61,385 bases of DNA from Paracoccaceae bacterium. Lineage in GTDB: Bacteria; Pseudomonadota; Alphaproteobacteria; Rhodobacterales; Rhodobacteraceae. The notes beneath the pieces are model-generated. The model saw only the letters and a program-made list of their open reading frames with translations, was not told the origin of the DNA and made no database searches. Positions 51,706-60,380 of the stretch are shown here, in pieces (within the stretch, counting starts at the first letter, position 1; the number at the start of each line of letters is the position of its first letter). The stretch spans positions 1-61,385 of the forward strand of contig JABBAP010000015.1 in assembly GCA_018607905.1 (NCBI GenBank), written 5' to 3'. The position numbers and the translations under genes are program-made.

Positions 51706-51831
51706 TTAACCCTGACGTGCTTTGAAGCGACGCTGAGTTTTGTTGATCACGTATACGCGGCCCTTACGACGAACCACGCGGCAATCCCGGTGGCGCGCTT
51801 TGAGCGAGCGGAGCGAGTTTTTGACCTTCAT
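51706..51831 (-). CDS. rpmJ: 50S ribosomal protein L36
   Basis: A 41-residue gene, easily missed by length filters: [20 protein letters not shown] followed by [21 protein letters not shown]. It is a zinc-independent-type (C-minus) L36, since the CxxC/CxxxxH zinc ligands are mostly lost, with one cysteine left. ATG 51831 is preceded by AAGGAGAAGG. It lies just downstream of tRNA-Val on the same strand and ends at the bidirectional terminator. Confidence 0.95.
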   Translation of the reverse strand: MKVKNSLRSLKARHRDCRVVRRKGRVYVINKTQRRFKARQG

Positions 51832-51901
51832 GGGCCTTCTCCTTTTTCGCGGCGCGCGGGGGTGCGCCTGTTTGTTTCAGTTTAATCCATCCCCTGGGGA
51901 A

Positions 51902-51976
51902 TGGTGGGCGTAACTGGGATTGAACCAGTGACCCCTTCGATGTCAACGAAGTGCTCTCCCGCTGAGCTATACACCC
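51902..51976 (-). tRNA. tRNA-Val (anticodon GAC), CCA encoded
   Basis: The 75-base gene folds as a full cloverleaf on the minus strand: acceptor GGGTGTA / TACGCCC with discriminator A and encoded CCA, D-arm GCTC / GAGC, anticodon stem CTTCG / CGAAG with loop TTGACAT, and T-arm ACTGG / CCAGT with TTCAATC. The anticodon GAC reads valine GUC/GUU codons. Confidence 0.97.
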
Positions 51977-52105
51977 AAATCCAAGCAACTGCCCTTACAG
52001 CAGAAAATCGTGTTCGCGTGCTATATGCGGAGTCGCAGGTGGGTTCAAGAGGTTTTGCATCCGTAACGCAGGAATGATATCGTTAAGCAACAAAAAGAGA
52101 ATATT

Positions 52106-52966
52106 ATGACGCCTGCTGAATACCATTTGCATTTGCCTGACACCATCAGTTGTGGTGCGGTGTTTTCGAGCCCCCATAGTGGGCGCGACTACCCGTCGTC
52201 TTTTCTGAAAGACTCGCTTTTGGATGCGGTAACGATTCGCAGCTCGGAAGATGCGTTTGTCGATCAACTGTTCATGTCTGCGATTGATAACGGCGCGCCT
52301 TTGTTAGCGGCGTCTGCGCCCCGTGCGTTTGTCGATTTAAACCGCAATGCCGATGAATTAGATCCAGCGGTTGTGGACGGTGTGCATTTGGTTGGCAGTA
52401 ATCCACGGATTTCGTCGGGTTTGGGTGTTATCCCGCGCGTGGTCTCCGAAGGGCGCGCGGTGATGCAGGGCAAGATATCTGTAGACGACGCCAAAGATCG
52501 GCTGGATCGGTTTTATCATCCCTACCACGCCCAATTGCGCGAGCTGATGGACACGTCGCGTGCCGCGTTTGGTAAGGTGTTGCTGATTGATTGCCACTCG
52601 ATGCCACGAGAGGCGCTGACGAACGTGTCAGGGCGGTTTGGTCGTATGCCAGAGATCGTTTTGGGGGATCGGTTCGGATCATCGTGTGAGGGCGCCTTTG
52701 TGGACGAAATAGAGGCTGCACTGGACGATGCTGGGTTTCGTGTTGCCCGAAATACGCCTTTTGCGGGCGCGCACATCACACAGGCCTATGGGCGACCAAG
52801 TTTGGGACAAAGTTGTTTGCAGATCGAAGTCGATCGCTCGCTGTATTTGGATGAGAAGAATGTCGTGAAAACGGAGCAGTTCGATGAAATCCGTTTGCGT
52901 TTGGCTGGTGTGGTTGCGACGATCTGTGAATTGACGCGCTGGCCTACGCAATTGGCAGCAGAATAA
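52106..52966 (+). CDS. N-formylglutamate amidohydrolase family protein
   Basis: A 286-residue zinc-dependent hydrolase. FSSPHSGRDYP near residue 20, DLNRNADELDP near 75, LLIDCHSMP near 160, NTPFAGAHITQAYGRP near 213 and QIEVDRSLYLDE near 240 are the conserved blocks of the FGase family (PF05013). It releases formate and glutamate from N-formylglutamate in histidine degradation; no hut genes are nearby, so other N-acyl substrates are possible. The stop lies three bases from the convergent adenylate cyclase stop. Confidence 0.93.
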   Translation: MTPAEYHLHLPDTISCGAVFSSPHSGRDYPSSFLKDSLLDAVTIRSSEDAFVDQLFMSAIDNGAPLLAASAPRAFVDLNRNADELDPAVVDGVHLVGSNPRISSGLGVIPRVVSEGRAVMQGKISVDDAKDRLDRFYHPYHAQLRELMDTSRAAFGKVLLIDCHSMPREALTNVSGRFGRMPEIVLGDRFGSSCEGAFVDEIEAALDDAGFRVARNTPFAGAHITQAYGRPSLGQSCLQIEVDRSLYLDEKNVVKTEQFDEIRLRLAGVVATICELTRWPTQLAAE

Positions 52967-52968
52967 CG

Positions 52969-54276
52969 CTAGCTCGGGCGAGAGCCTTCAAGATACCACA
53001 GTTCCATGTCGCCCTTGCCTTTGATGCTGACGGTGCCGCGTTCCTCAAAGTTGAAATCCCCTTCAAGAATGCGTTTGGTTTCTTCGGTCACCTGAATTTT
53101 TCCGTTCGTGCCATAGGTTTCAAGCCGCGCGGCGGTGTTCACGGTATCGCCCCAAACATCGTAAAACGGCTTTTTCGTTCCGATCACGCCCGCAACCACG
53201 GGTCCTGAATGAATCCCAATGCGCAATTCCAAGCGCTCATTGACTTCGCGTGCGAAAAGTTCGGTTTCGGACAACATATCAAGCGCCATTCGGGCGACCC
53301 GCACGGCGTGATCTGGTTGGGGATCGGGCATTCCGCCCGCGACCATAAAGGCGTCGCCCAGCGTTTTGATTTTTTCGAGCCCGTGTTTATTGGCGAGGTC
53401 ATCAAAACGGGTGAAAAGCATGTTCAGCATTCTGACAACTGAATCGGGTGTCCGTTGTGATGCTAGCGGCGTGAAGCCAACGATATCGGCAAACAGGATG
53501 GTTGCCTCGTCGTGGCTGTCGGCAATTGTTTGGCCAGGATTGCGTTTCAGTTGCGCGGCGATGGGCCCGGGCAACATGTTGGCGAGCAGGGCTTCGGAAT
53601 ATTCATATTCGCGTTGCAATGCCTCTTCTGCGGTGCTGGCCTGTTTGAAGCCGTAAAAGACCATGCAAAAGATCGCCAGCAGTGTTGTGGGGATCGAGAT
53701 GAAATACAGGATCGTGAGGAATGTATTTGTCAGATTTAGAAAATCAGCGGGTTCGGCGAAGTTTCGATCGGCGTAAATAAAGGCAGTTAGTCCCAATCCA
53801 ATTGAAATAATCGACAGCAGATTTTGACGGACGCCAAAGATGGCAATTGCAGTGGTGGCACCTGCCAGCAAATAGAAATGGATGGCCGATTGCGCAGAGA
53901 ACATCCACGCATTTGTGGTCGCAAAGCCAAGCCAGAGGATAAGATTGTAGAGGCCACCGGCGTAGGGCCACAGGGCATTCAAAATTGGCGTAAGTTGAAA
54001 AGCGATTGCGACGAGGGAGATGATGATGATTGGGACGATCAGGCCTTGGGCATCGTAGATCGCGAAAAATATAACGTGGGGCACACATAACACCGAGACC
54101 AACATCACAAGGATGTTGGTCATAATGATACGCCGTTTGGACGGGCCTTGGAATTTTTCAGTTCCCAAAGTTACCCAAGCCCAAAGACCAGAAAGAATTG
54201 CGTCACGCACAAATTTCACCAAATGGTAAAGAAAAATCCTTACAGCATGCTTGCCGTAAGGGTTCGGGTAATACAA
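52969..54276 (-). CDS. Membrane-bound class III adenylate/guanylate cyclase
   Basis: The frame gives 435 residues from TTG 54276; no ribosome site is obvious, and the first internal ATG is 54123, so the start is uncertain. Six membrane helices (about residues 50-210) precede a class III catalytic domain (about 245-430) with ILFADIVGFTPLA (metal aspartates), KIKTLGDAFMVAGG (base-contacting lysine) and YDVWGDTVNTAARLE (second base contact and transition-state arginine/asparagine region). These residues suit ATP, so adenylate cyclase is favoured. The helix layout resembles other alphaproteobacterial six-TM cyclases. Confidence 0.88.
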   Translation of the reverse strand: MYYPNPYGKHAVRIFLYHLVKFVRDAILSGLWAWVTLGTEKFQGPSKRRIIMTNILVMLVSVLCVPHVIFFAIYDAQGLIVPIIIISLVAIAFQLTPILNALWPYAGGLYNLILWLGFATTNAWMFSAQSAIHFYLLAGATTAIAIFGVRQNLLSIISIGLGLTAFIYADRNFAEPADFLNLTNTFLTILYFISIPTTLLAIFCMVFYGFKQASTAEEALQREYEYSEALLANMLPGPIAAQLKRNPGQTIADSHDEATILFADIVGFTPLASQRTPDSVVRMLNMLFTRFDDLANKHGLEKIKTLGDAFMVAGGMPDPQPDHAVRVARMALDMLSETELFAREVNERLELRIGIHSGPVVAGVIGTKKPFYDVWGDTVNTAARLETYGTNGKIQVTEETKRILEGDFNFEERGTVSIKGKGDMELWYLEGSRPS

Positions 54277-54310
54277 GACAATCGGAAGTAAATTGTTGAA
54301 AAGAGACGGT

Positions 54311-54344
54311 ATTTCACGCCCTTTTCACACCGATTACGTGAAAT
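54311..54344 (-). other. Inverted repeat after clpA
   Basis: ATTTCACG (54311-54318) and CGTGAAAT (54337-54344) form an 8-bp stem with an 18-base loop right at the clpA stop. No U-run follows on the minus strand, so it is only a possible 3'-end structure. Confidence 0.4.
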
Positions 54345-56665
54345 TACTCAGCCGTGAGTAGCGGCGGCTTAGATTTCGGGATGCGCCGCTTTTCTGGCGG
54401 CTCCATCACCAAATCGAGTTTGCCATCTTTCACGGAGACTTTGACCAGCCCACCTTTGGTCAATTTGCCAAACAGAAGCTCCTCGGCCAATGGTTTTTTC
54501 ACATGTTCTTGGATCACGCGCGACAGGGGACGTGCGCCCATTTTGCTGTCGTAACCTTTGTCACCGAGCCAAGCTGCGGCGGCGGGGGTCAGCTCGAAAA
54601 TCACGTTACGATCCATCAGCTGTGCCTCGAGTTGTAGGATGAATTTATCCACAACTTTGGCGATGGTTTTCTTGCCCAGCGGCGCGAATGAAATCACAGC
54701 ATCCAAACGGTTGCGGAATTCCGGTGTGAACAGTTTTTCGATTGCTGCGGTGTCTTCGCCTTCACGGCGCGAACGACCAAAGCCGATGGCCTCTTTTGCG
54801 GCTTCTGATGCGCCCGCGTTCGAGGTCATGATCAGCACAACATTGCGGAAATCTGTAGTCCGTCCATTGTGGTCCGTCAGTTTGCCGTGATCCATAACCT
54901 GCAACAAGATGTTGAACACATCAGGGTGGGCTTTTTCGACTTCGTCCAACAACAGTACACAGTGCGGATTTTGATCGACGCCATCTGTAAGCAGGCCGCC
55001 TTGATCAAACCCGACATAGCCAGGAGGCGCACCGATCAAACGGCTGATCGCGTGTTTTTCCATGTATTCGGACATATCAAAGCGTAACAATTCAACGCCA
55101 AGCGTATCGGAAAGCTGTTTTGCGACCTCTGTTTTACCAACACCCGTTGGGCCTGCGAACAAGTAGTTGCCGATGGGTTTTTCTGGCTCGCGCAGACCTG
55201 CACGTGACAGTTTAATGGCGGAAGTGAGCGCATCGATCGCTGCATCTTGGCCAAAGACCACCCGTTTCAGGTTTGCATCCAGATCGCGTAGAACCTCTGC
55301 ATCGTCTTTGGACACAGTTTTGGCTGGTATACGCGCAATCTTTGCAACGACCTCTTCGATTTGGGGCACGTCGATGATTTTTACCCGGCGATTTTCTGCG
55401 ATAACTCGTTGGTGCGCGCCTGCTTCGTCGATCACGTCGATGGCTTTGTCTGGCAGCTTACGGTCATGAATGTAACGCGCGGCCAATTCCACCGATGTGC
55501 GGATCGCTTCTGGGGTGTAGGTGATCTGGTGATGCTCTTCGAAGTTTGGCTTGAGGCCCTGAAGGATTTTCACCGCGTCTTCTACGGATGGTTCTTTCAC
55601 GTCGATCTTTTGGAAGCGACGCGACAAGGCGCGGTCTTTTTCAAAATGCTGACGGTATTCTTTGTAGGTGGTTGACCCCATGCACCGCAGTTTGCCGCCC
55701 TGCAGAGCAGGTTTCAGCAGGTTTGATGCGTCCATTGCGCCGCCAGATGTGGCACCTGCGCCGATAACAGTGTGGATTTCGTCGATGAACAGAACCGCAT
55801 CTTCGTGGTCTTCCATTTCGGTCATCACGGCCTTGAGGCGTTCTTCAAAATCACCGCGATAGCGTGTGCCTGCCAGCAATGCGCCCATGTCGAGCGAATA
55901 GATTGTGGCGCCAAGCAAGACGTCGGGCGTTTCGCCTTGGACGATTTTGTTGGCGAGCCCTTCGGCGATGGCGGTTTTGCCGACACCGGGATCACCCACA
56001 AGGATTGGGTTGTTTTTGCGACGACGACACAGCACCTGGATACAGCGTTCAACTTCGTGATCGCGCCCGATGAGGGGGTCAATGTCGCCTTCGGCCGCTT
56101 TTGCGTTTAGATCGACACAATATTTTTGCAGGGCGGTTTCTTCTTTGGTGGCTTCGTCAGCCTCAAAGTTAAGGTCTTCGATGTCATCAGACCCTGTCAG
56201 GGGGCGATCTTCGCCAAAGCTGGGGTCTTTGGCGACCCCGTGCGAGATGAAATTCACCGCGTCGTAACGGGTCATATCCTGTTCTTGCAGGAAAAATGCA
56301 GCGTGGCTTTCGCGTTCGGCAAAGATTGCAACAAGGACGTTTGCGCCTGTTACATCGTTGCGACCAGACGATTGCACATGAATTGCAGCGCGTTGAATGA
56401 CCCGTTGAAAGGCCGTGGTTGGCTGCGCTTCGGGGTTTTCTGTTTCGGACACAAGGCTGTCGAGCTCGGAATCGAGGAATTGGACGATAGTCTTGCGCAG
56501 GCTTTCGCGATCAACTTCGCAGGCGCGCATAACCTGTGCGGCGTCTGGTTCGTCGATCAACGAAAGAAGCAAATGTTCCAACGTCGCAAGTTCGTGATTG
56601 CGTTCGTTTGCATGGGCAAGCGCCGCGTGGATGGCGTTTTCAAGGCTGCTCGAAAAAGATGGCAT
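54344..56665 (-). CDS. clpA: ATP-dependent Clp protease ATP-binding subunit ClpA
   Basis: A 773-residue AAA+ unfoldase. An N-domain (about 1-145, [18 protein letters not shown]) precedes AAA-1 (Walker [15 protein letters not shown] near residue 215, Walker [10 protein letters not shown] near 285) and AAA-2 (Walker [15 protein letters not shown] near 497, Walker [10 protein letters not shown] near 568). The ClpP-docking loop reads EAIGFGRS near 620. It unfolds substrates for ClpP, including N-end-rule proteins via ClpS. clpS, commonly just upstream, is absent here; the upstream 241 bases hold an inverted repeat and A+T-rich sequence only. Confidence 0.96.
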   Translation of the reverse strand: MPSFSSSLENAIHAALAHANERNHELATLEHLLLSLIDEPDAAQVMRACEVDRESLRKTIVQFLDSELDSLVSETENPEAQPTTAFQRVIQRAAIHVQSSGRNDVTGANVLVAIFAERESHAAFFLQEQDMTRYDAVNFISHGVAKDPSFGEDRPLTGSDDIEDLNFEADEATKEETALQKYCVDLNAKAAEGDIDPLIGRDHEVERCIQVLCRRRKNNPILVGDPGVGKTAIAEGLANKIVQGETPDVLLGATIYSLDMGALLAGTRYRGDFEERLKAVMTEMEDHEDAVLFIDEIHTVIGAGATSGGAMDASNLLKPALQGGKLRCMGSTTYKEYRQHFEKDRALSRRFQKIDVKEPSVEDAVKILQGLKPNFEEHHQITYTPEAIRTSVELAARYIHDRKLPDKAIDVIDEAGAHQRVIAENRRVKIIDVPQIEEVVAKIARIPAKTVSKDDAEVLRDLDANLKRVVFGQDAAIDALTSAIKLSRAGLREPEKPIGNYLFAGPTGVGKTEVAKQLSDTLGVELLRFDMSEYMEKHAISRLIGAPPGYVGFDQGGLLTDGVDQNPHCVLLLDEVEKAHPDVFNILLQVMDHGKLTDHNGRTTDFRNVVLIMTSNAGASEAAKEAIGFGRSRREGEDTAAIEKLFTPEFRNRLDAVISFAPLGKKTIAKVVDKFILQLEAQLMDRNVIFELTPAAAAWLGDKGYDSKMGARPLSRVIQEHVKKPLAEELLFGKLTKGGLVKVSVKDGKLDLVMEPPEKRRIPKSKPPLLTAE

Positions 56666-56709
56666 GTTTGACTCGCACTTTCATTTTAACACGTTCCCTA
56701 CAAACGCTG

Positions 56710-56750
56710 GGTTTTCCCTTTCCCCTAGACTTCGGCGAGAATGGAAAACC
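56710..56750. promoter_or_regulatory. Inverted repeat in the clpA / DUF2975 divergent gap
   Basis: GGTTTTCC (56710-56717) and GGAAAACC (56743-56750) are perfect inverted copies separated by 25 bases, about two and a half helical turns. They lie 45 bases upstream of the clpA start and 157 before the DUF2975 gene. The rest of 56751-56906 is A+T-rich with TTGACA at about 56840. A heat-shock promoter for clpA could not be identified with confidence. Confidence 0.4.
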
Positions 56751-56906
56751 TTCAAGGCCTTTTTAGCAAATTAGGTGTAAAAACTTTGTAACAGAGTCCA
56801 ATTTGTTGTGATTGGCCGGCAAGAAAAACTCTGAATTGGTTGACAATTGGGTGGTTATTGAATTAATTATCGCAAAACATGAATTTTTCGCATTTCGGAG
56901 ATTTTG

Positions 56907-57440
56907 ATGCCATCAACCTACATCAGACGGTTTTCAAGCGCTATTTTGGCGGCAATGGGTGTTTTTCTGATTTACTATTCATACCGCGCAATCGGTTTTT
57001 TGGTTGAGTTTTCCTTCCTCGATCACAGTCTGTGGGAAAAACATTATTTGGTTCGCGGCGATGTTGTGATCCCGACGTGGTTGCGTGTTTCGTATTTTAT
57101 GGCTTGGATGTTTCCTATTTCGGCAACGGCTATCATGCTGTTGGTTACGATGTATCTGACAAATTTGATCCGCTCGGGTGGGCATTTCAGCATTCAGATG
57201 ATCCGCGCGCTGCAACGGGTTGGCGTGTTTGCGGTGATCGCTGGGGCTACCCTTATGGGTGCAACGTCGGTTTGGGCTTGGATGATCACCTATCAAAACA
57301 CCGCTGAACGACGCAGTCCGTATTTGTACTACGATTCAGCGCAAGTCGGGATTATCCTGTTGGGTGTTGGCATTTTTATGTTGGGTTGGGTTCTGAAAAC
57401 TGCGCTGTTGATGCGCCAAGAAAATGAGGAGTTCGTGTAA
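56907..57440 (+). CDS. DUF2975-like membrane protein, first copy
   Basis: A 177-residue protein from ATG 56907, six bases after GGAG. Four hydrophobic helices (about residues 10-30, 60-85, 105-130, 145-167) and the terminal motif GWVLKTALLMRQENEEFV match the DUF2975 family, whose members typically end in an E-n-n-FV-like tail. It overlaps the second, paralogous gene by one base. Function unknown; the family is often coupled to a YozG-like HTH gene, as here. Confidence 0.8.
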   Translation: MPSTYIRRFSSAILAAMGVFLIYYSYRAIGFLVEFSFLDHSLWEKHYLVRGDVVIPTWLRVSYFMAWMFPISATAIMLLVTMYLTNLIRSGGHFSIQMIRALQRVGVFAVIAGATLMGATSVWAWMITYQNTAERRSPYLYYDSAQVGIILLGVGIFMLGWVLKTALLMRQENEEFV

Positions 57441-57985
57441 TGACGCCGCAAGTTTTCAAAGCGCGTGTTCAAGGATTTTCGGCGGCGTTGATGTGCGCGA
57501 CGATCCTGTTTCTTGTTTATTATATGTACAGCTCATTCCAGCGCGCCTACCGATTTTGTTTTGGCGAGCCCGAACTTTGGGCTGACCATTGGCGTGTCGA
57601 AGACGCCGCGATCATCGAGAACAGCTCTCGGGTGTCGTATTTCCTAATCTGGAGCGTTGTTATTTTGCTGTCGGCCATTGCAACCGTTGCTGCGATCCAT
57701 TTGTTGAACAGGTGTCGCAAAGGTTTGATCTTTGATGCAGGCACGGCGCGCAGTATTCAAGTTTTGGGTGGCATACTGGTTGTCGCGATGATCGGGGATC
57801 AGGTGTTTGGCGCGTTAGAATTGTATCTGGTAACGCAGCATAATCCCGTTCATGTGGAGCTGATCCGGTGGCAGTATGACCCGACAGATTTCAAAACGGC
57901 GGCGCTTGCAGTGGTGCTCTTTATGTTTGGCTGGGTTATGCGAGACGCCATTGAAGTGGAACAAACGAACAAGGGGTTTGTCTGA
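57440..57985 (+). CDS. DUF2975-like membrane protein, second copy
   Basis: A 181-residue paralogue of the preceding gene, sharing the four-helix layout and the C-terminal FGWVMRDAIEVEQTNKGFV. Shared positions include RVSYFLIW / RVSYFMAW in helix two. It starts in the first copy's stop (TAATG) and its stop overlaps the HTH gene, so all three are coupled. The pair probably arose by duplication and may form a heteromer. Confidence 0.8.
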   Translation: MTPQVFKARVQGFSAALMCATILFLVYYMYSSFQRAYRFCFGEPELWADHWRVEDAAIIENSSRVSYFLIWSVVILLSAIATVAAIHLLNRCRKGLIFDAGTARSIQVLGGILVVAMIGDQVFGALELYLVTQHNPVHVELIRWQYDPTDFKTAALAVVLFMFGWVMRDAIEVEQTNKGFV

Positions 57986-58200
57986 TGGCGATAATTGTTC
58001 GACTGGATGTGATGCTGGCGATGCGAAAGATGCGTTCTAAGGAATTGGCAGAACGCATTGGCATTACCGAACAGAACCTGTCCCTGTTGAAATCAGGCAA
58101 GGTGCGCGGTGTTCGGTTTGAAACCCTCAGCGCGATATGCCGTGAATTGGACTGCCAGCCTGCTGATCTGTTGGAATTCACGCCAGACGAACCCGCTTAG
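57985..58200 (+). CDS. Small Xre/YozG-family HTH regulator
   Basis: A 71-residue protein that is almost only a helix-turn-helix: VRLDVMLAMRKMRSKELAERIGITEQNLSLLKSGKVRGVRFETLSAICRELDCQPADLLEF. This is the Cro/C1-type YozG family seen next to DUF2975 proteins. It likely autoregulates the three-gene unit, possibly through contact with the membrane partners. Its TAG shares bases with the TAA of the convergent neighbour (TTAG at 58197-58200). Confidence 0.9.
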   Translation: MAIIVRLDVMLAMRKMRSKELAERIGITEQNLSLLKSGKVRGVRFETLSAICRELDCQPADLLEFTPDEPA

Positions 58201-58973
58201 CGTTTTACGGGAACGAGCAAAGTTTCTGGGCGGGAACGTTCAGCGTCTTTGAACAGGCTGAATGATTGGTTCACGTAATTCACTGCTGCTGACGTGTGGT
58301 TCATAAATTTTTCCAAATCAGGCGTTAACTCTGCCTCAACAACGGAAACGGAACGGTCCTGTGGCAGCGTTTCAAAGGTCACGTAAAACCAAGGTTGGCC
58401 CCGTTTCAGGATCAGGTCTTGCGTTGCATCATGCCATTCAAATGCCCACATCAACGGGCGGGGCCAATTGTTGATCGCAAATCGCCCACCAAAGATTGTG
58501 CCCGGCATTTGAACCTTGGAATAGTGCATAAACGCGGACAGTTGTGTCATGTAGACGGGCTCATCCGCGATGAAAGTATAGGGTAGGGATACTTGCACCG
58601 TGGGGCGATCTGGATAGCGCCATTCGTGTTCGGCGGTTAGGTGCAGTTTCTTGCTGAGGACGTTGTTGCGCACCGGGCTAGCGTCTCCTGCCATGTTCTT
58701 TAGCCCAGCTTTGCCCTTGGCATCGCGCACAAGTCGCAGGTGCAAATCATAGGGCGCGCGGATCATGAAATACCGGCTTTCCATATTGATGATCGCTGGG
58801 CAACGAGACGCAGATTTGGCGTGGTTTTTGTTCATTTCCACAGAACGGATGCGCTCTGGTGGGGAATACACGACGCCAGAACGCGGCTCGTTCAACAGCC
58901 AGCCGACCCGGACGGGGCCAGATTTCAGGGCTGGGCCTGTGTCTTGGGGTTCGAACCAGTCTTTGAGTGCCAT
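58197..58973 (-). CDS. Uncharacterised 258-aa protein
   Basis: A soluble protein from ATG 58973 without signal peptide or membrane helix. Visible stretches are GPVRVGWLLNEPRSGVVYSPPERIRSVEMNK near residue 20, the acidic/basic YFMIRAPYDLHLRLVRDAKG near 68, FGGRFAINNWPRPLMWAFEWHDATQDLILKRGQPWFYV near 165, and a helical C-terminus. I recognise no family. The many tryptophan, tyrosine and proline residues suggest a ligand-binding beta fold. It follows the PPOX gene by three bases and is probably in one operon with gloB and PPOX. Confidence 0.8.
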   Translation of the reverse strand: MALKDWFEPQDTGPALKSGPVRVGWLLNEPRSGVVYSPPERIRSVEMNKNHAKSASRCPAIINMESRYFMIRAPYDLHLRLVRDAKGKAGLKNMAGDASPVRNNVLSKKLHLTAEHEWRYPDRPTVQVSLPYTFIADEPVYMTQLSAFMHYSKVQMPGTIFGGRFAINNWPRPLMWAFEWHDATQDLILKRGQPWFYVTFETLPQDRSVSVVEAELTPDLEKFMNHTSAAVNYVNQSFSLFKDAERSRPETLLVPVKR

Positions 58974-58976
58974 GAT

Positions 58977-59534
58977 TTAGTGTCCGTAAATATGCCCGGT
59001 TTGAAAACCGTCGATGCTGGTTGTGTTCTTTTCACGCCGATAGTCAACCAACTCGTCATCCGATTTGGCATCCGCCCAGCGGGTCAGGTTAGGGCGATCT
59101 GATTGATATTCGAACAATGGAACCCCGTATCCGCACGACGTTTGCACCATATCGATATCAAGCACGACAATTTGGCGCGCATTTCTGGGCGCATCATTGT
59201 CATAATGTTGTTTCAGAAGTGTTGCGTATTCAGGCGTACCCGTTTGGTGCGTCGCAGCAGTGCCATATAGGCGCATTATCCGTGGCGGGCCCTCGAACGC
59301 GCAGGTCATGATCGTCATACGCGGGAGTAGGCGTGTGTGAGCCGCCGTTTCACTGCCAGACCCGATATAATCAAGGTAGGAGACGCGGTTCGCATCAATG
59401 ATACGGAACACATCTGTTGGACGCGGTGAAATATTCACACGGCCAGTTGGCGCAGCAGACCCCGCAAAAAAGATCTTTTGGCGGGACAGGAAATCTTGGT
59501 GTTGATCAGACAAGCTGTCAAAGATGTCGGCCAT
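58977..59534 (-). CDS. Pyridoxamine 5'-phosphate oxidase-fold (FMN-binding) protein
   Basis: A 185-residue protein with the split-barrel pattern of the PPOX-like family: FLSRQKIFFAGSAAPTGRVNISPRP near residue 15, YLDYIGSGSETAAHTRLLPRMTIMTCAF near 53 and PRIMRLYGTA near 83. Members bind FMN, F420 or heme and catalyse varied redox steps; true PdxH features are not evident. It lies between gloB (15 bases upstream) and the unknown 258-aa gene. Confidence 0.85.
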   Translation of the reverse strand: MADIFDSLSDQHQDFLSRQKIFFAGSAAPTGRVNISPRPTDVFRIIDANRVSYLDYIGSGSETAAHTRLLPRMTIMTCAFEGPPRIMRLYGTAATHQTGTPEYATLLKQHYDNDAPRNARQIVVLDIDMVQTSCGYGVPLFEYQSDRPNLTRWADAKSDDELVDYRREKNTTSIDGFQTGHIYGH

Positions 59535-59549
59535 TGGGATCTCGTTGCG

Positions 59550-60317
59550 TTAGAAGTTGTCTTTGCGGGTGCGGATTTCTGCAAACACGTCTGCGTCTGT
59601 GGCATCTTCCATGCCAATAGCCGCTTTAAGTTTTGGATGATTGGCCCGCAGGAATGGGTTGGTGGCAAGTTCCAGCCCGAGGTTGGACGGAACGGTAGGT
59701 TCGCCTTTGGCACGCGCCTCTTCGGTTTCGGCCATCCGTTTTTGATAGCTTTCGTTATCGGGTTCAATCGTCATGGCGAATTTGCCGTTTGATGTGGTGT
59801 ACTCGTGGCCAGAATAAATGGTCATGGCCCGGGGCAGGTCTTGGAATTTCTGCATGGTAGCCCACTGCATATCCATCGTGCCTTCAAACACGCGACCACA
59901 GCCCCAAGCCATTAGGCTGTCAGCGGTAAACGCGGCGAGGGCTTCGTCAAAGATGAACGCGATGTGGCCAAGCGTGTGGCCAGAAACGTCGATCACGCGG
60001 CAGGTTTCGCCGCCGAGTTGGAATGTGTCACCGTCTGAAAGCTGGGTATCAAGTGGGGGTATGCGGTAGGCGTCTGGCGCGCCGCCGTGAACGGATGCGC
60101 CAGTTGCCGCGCGGACCTCCTCTAATCCCATGATGTGATCATCGTGGTGATGGGTGATCAAGATGTGATCAAGCGACCAGCCCAAATCGGCCAGCGCTGC
60201 AAGGATTGGCTTTGCTTCTGGCACATCAACGACCGCAGTTTGGCCGCTTTCAGTTTCGTGCAGGATGAAAGCATAATTATCGGAGAGGCAGGGAACTGTT
60301 ATGACTTGGAGAGGCAT
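59550..60317 (-). CDS. gloB: Hydroxyacylglutathione hydrolase (glyoxalase II)
   Basis: A 255-residue metallo-beta-lactamase-fold enzyme from ATG 60317 (MPLQVITVPCLSDNYAFIL); a TTG five codons earlier is a weaker alternative. THHHDDHIMGLEEV near residue 53 supplies metal ligands, DVSGHTLGHIAFIF near 110 another, FTADSLMAWGCGRVFEGT near 130 and YSGHEYTTSNGKFA near 163 complete the site. It hydrolyses S-D-lactoylglutathione in methylglyoxal detoxification. It begins a leftward unit with the PPOX and 258-aa genes and is divergent from the methyltransferase-like gene. Confidence 0.95.
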   Translation of the reverse strand: MPLQVITVPCLSDNYAFILHETESGQTAVVDVPEAKPILAALADLGWSLDHILITHHHDDHIMGLEEVRAATGASVHGGAPDAYRIPPLDTQLSDGDTFQLGGETCRVIDVSGHTLGHIAFIFDEALAAFTADSLMAWGCGRVFEGTMDMQWATMQKFQDLPRAMTIYSGHEYTTSNGKFAMTIEPDNESYQKRMAETEEARAKGEPTVPSNLGLELATNPFLRANHPKLKAAIGMEDATDADVFAEIRTRKDNF

Positions 60318-60380
60318 GGTGTTTTGATCCAACTCGTGGTTATTTGAATTTCAGTCTGGCTGAACTTATGGACCGATGCA

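Noticed and set aside
51764-51988. A 74-codon open frame across tRNA-Val on the minus strand
   Set aside because: It translates a tRNA and the rpmJ leader, giving typical spurious 'tRNA protein' sequence.
56666-56906. Sigma-32 heat-shock promoter for clpA
   Set aside because: No convincing CTTGAA / CCCCAT pair at the right spacing on the minus strand.
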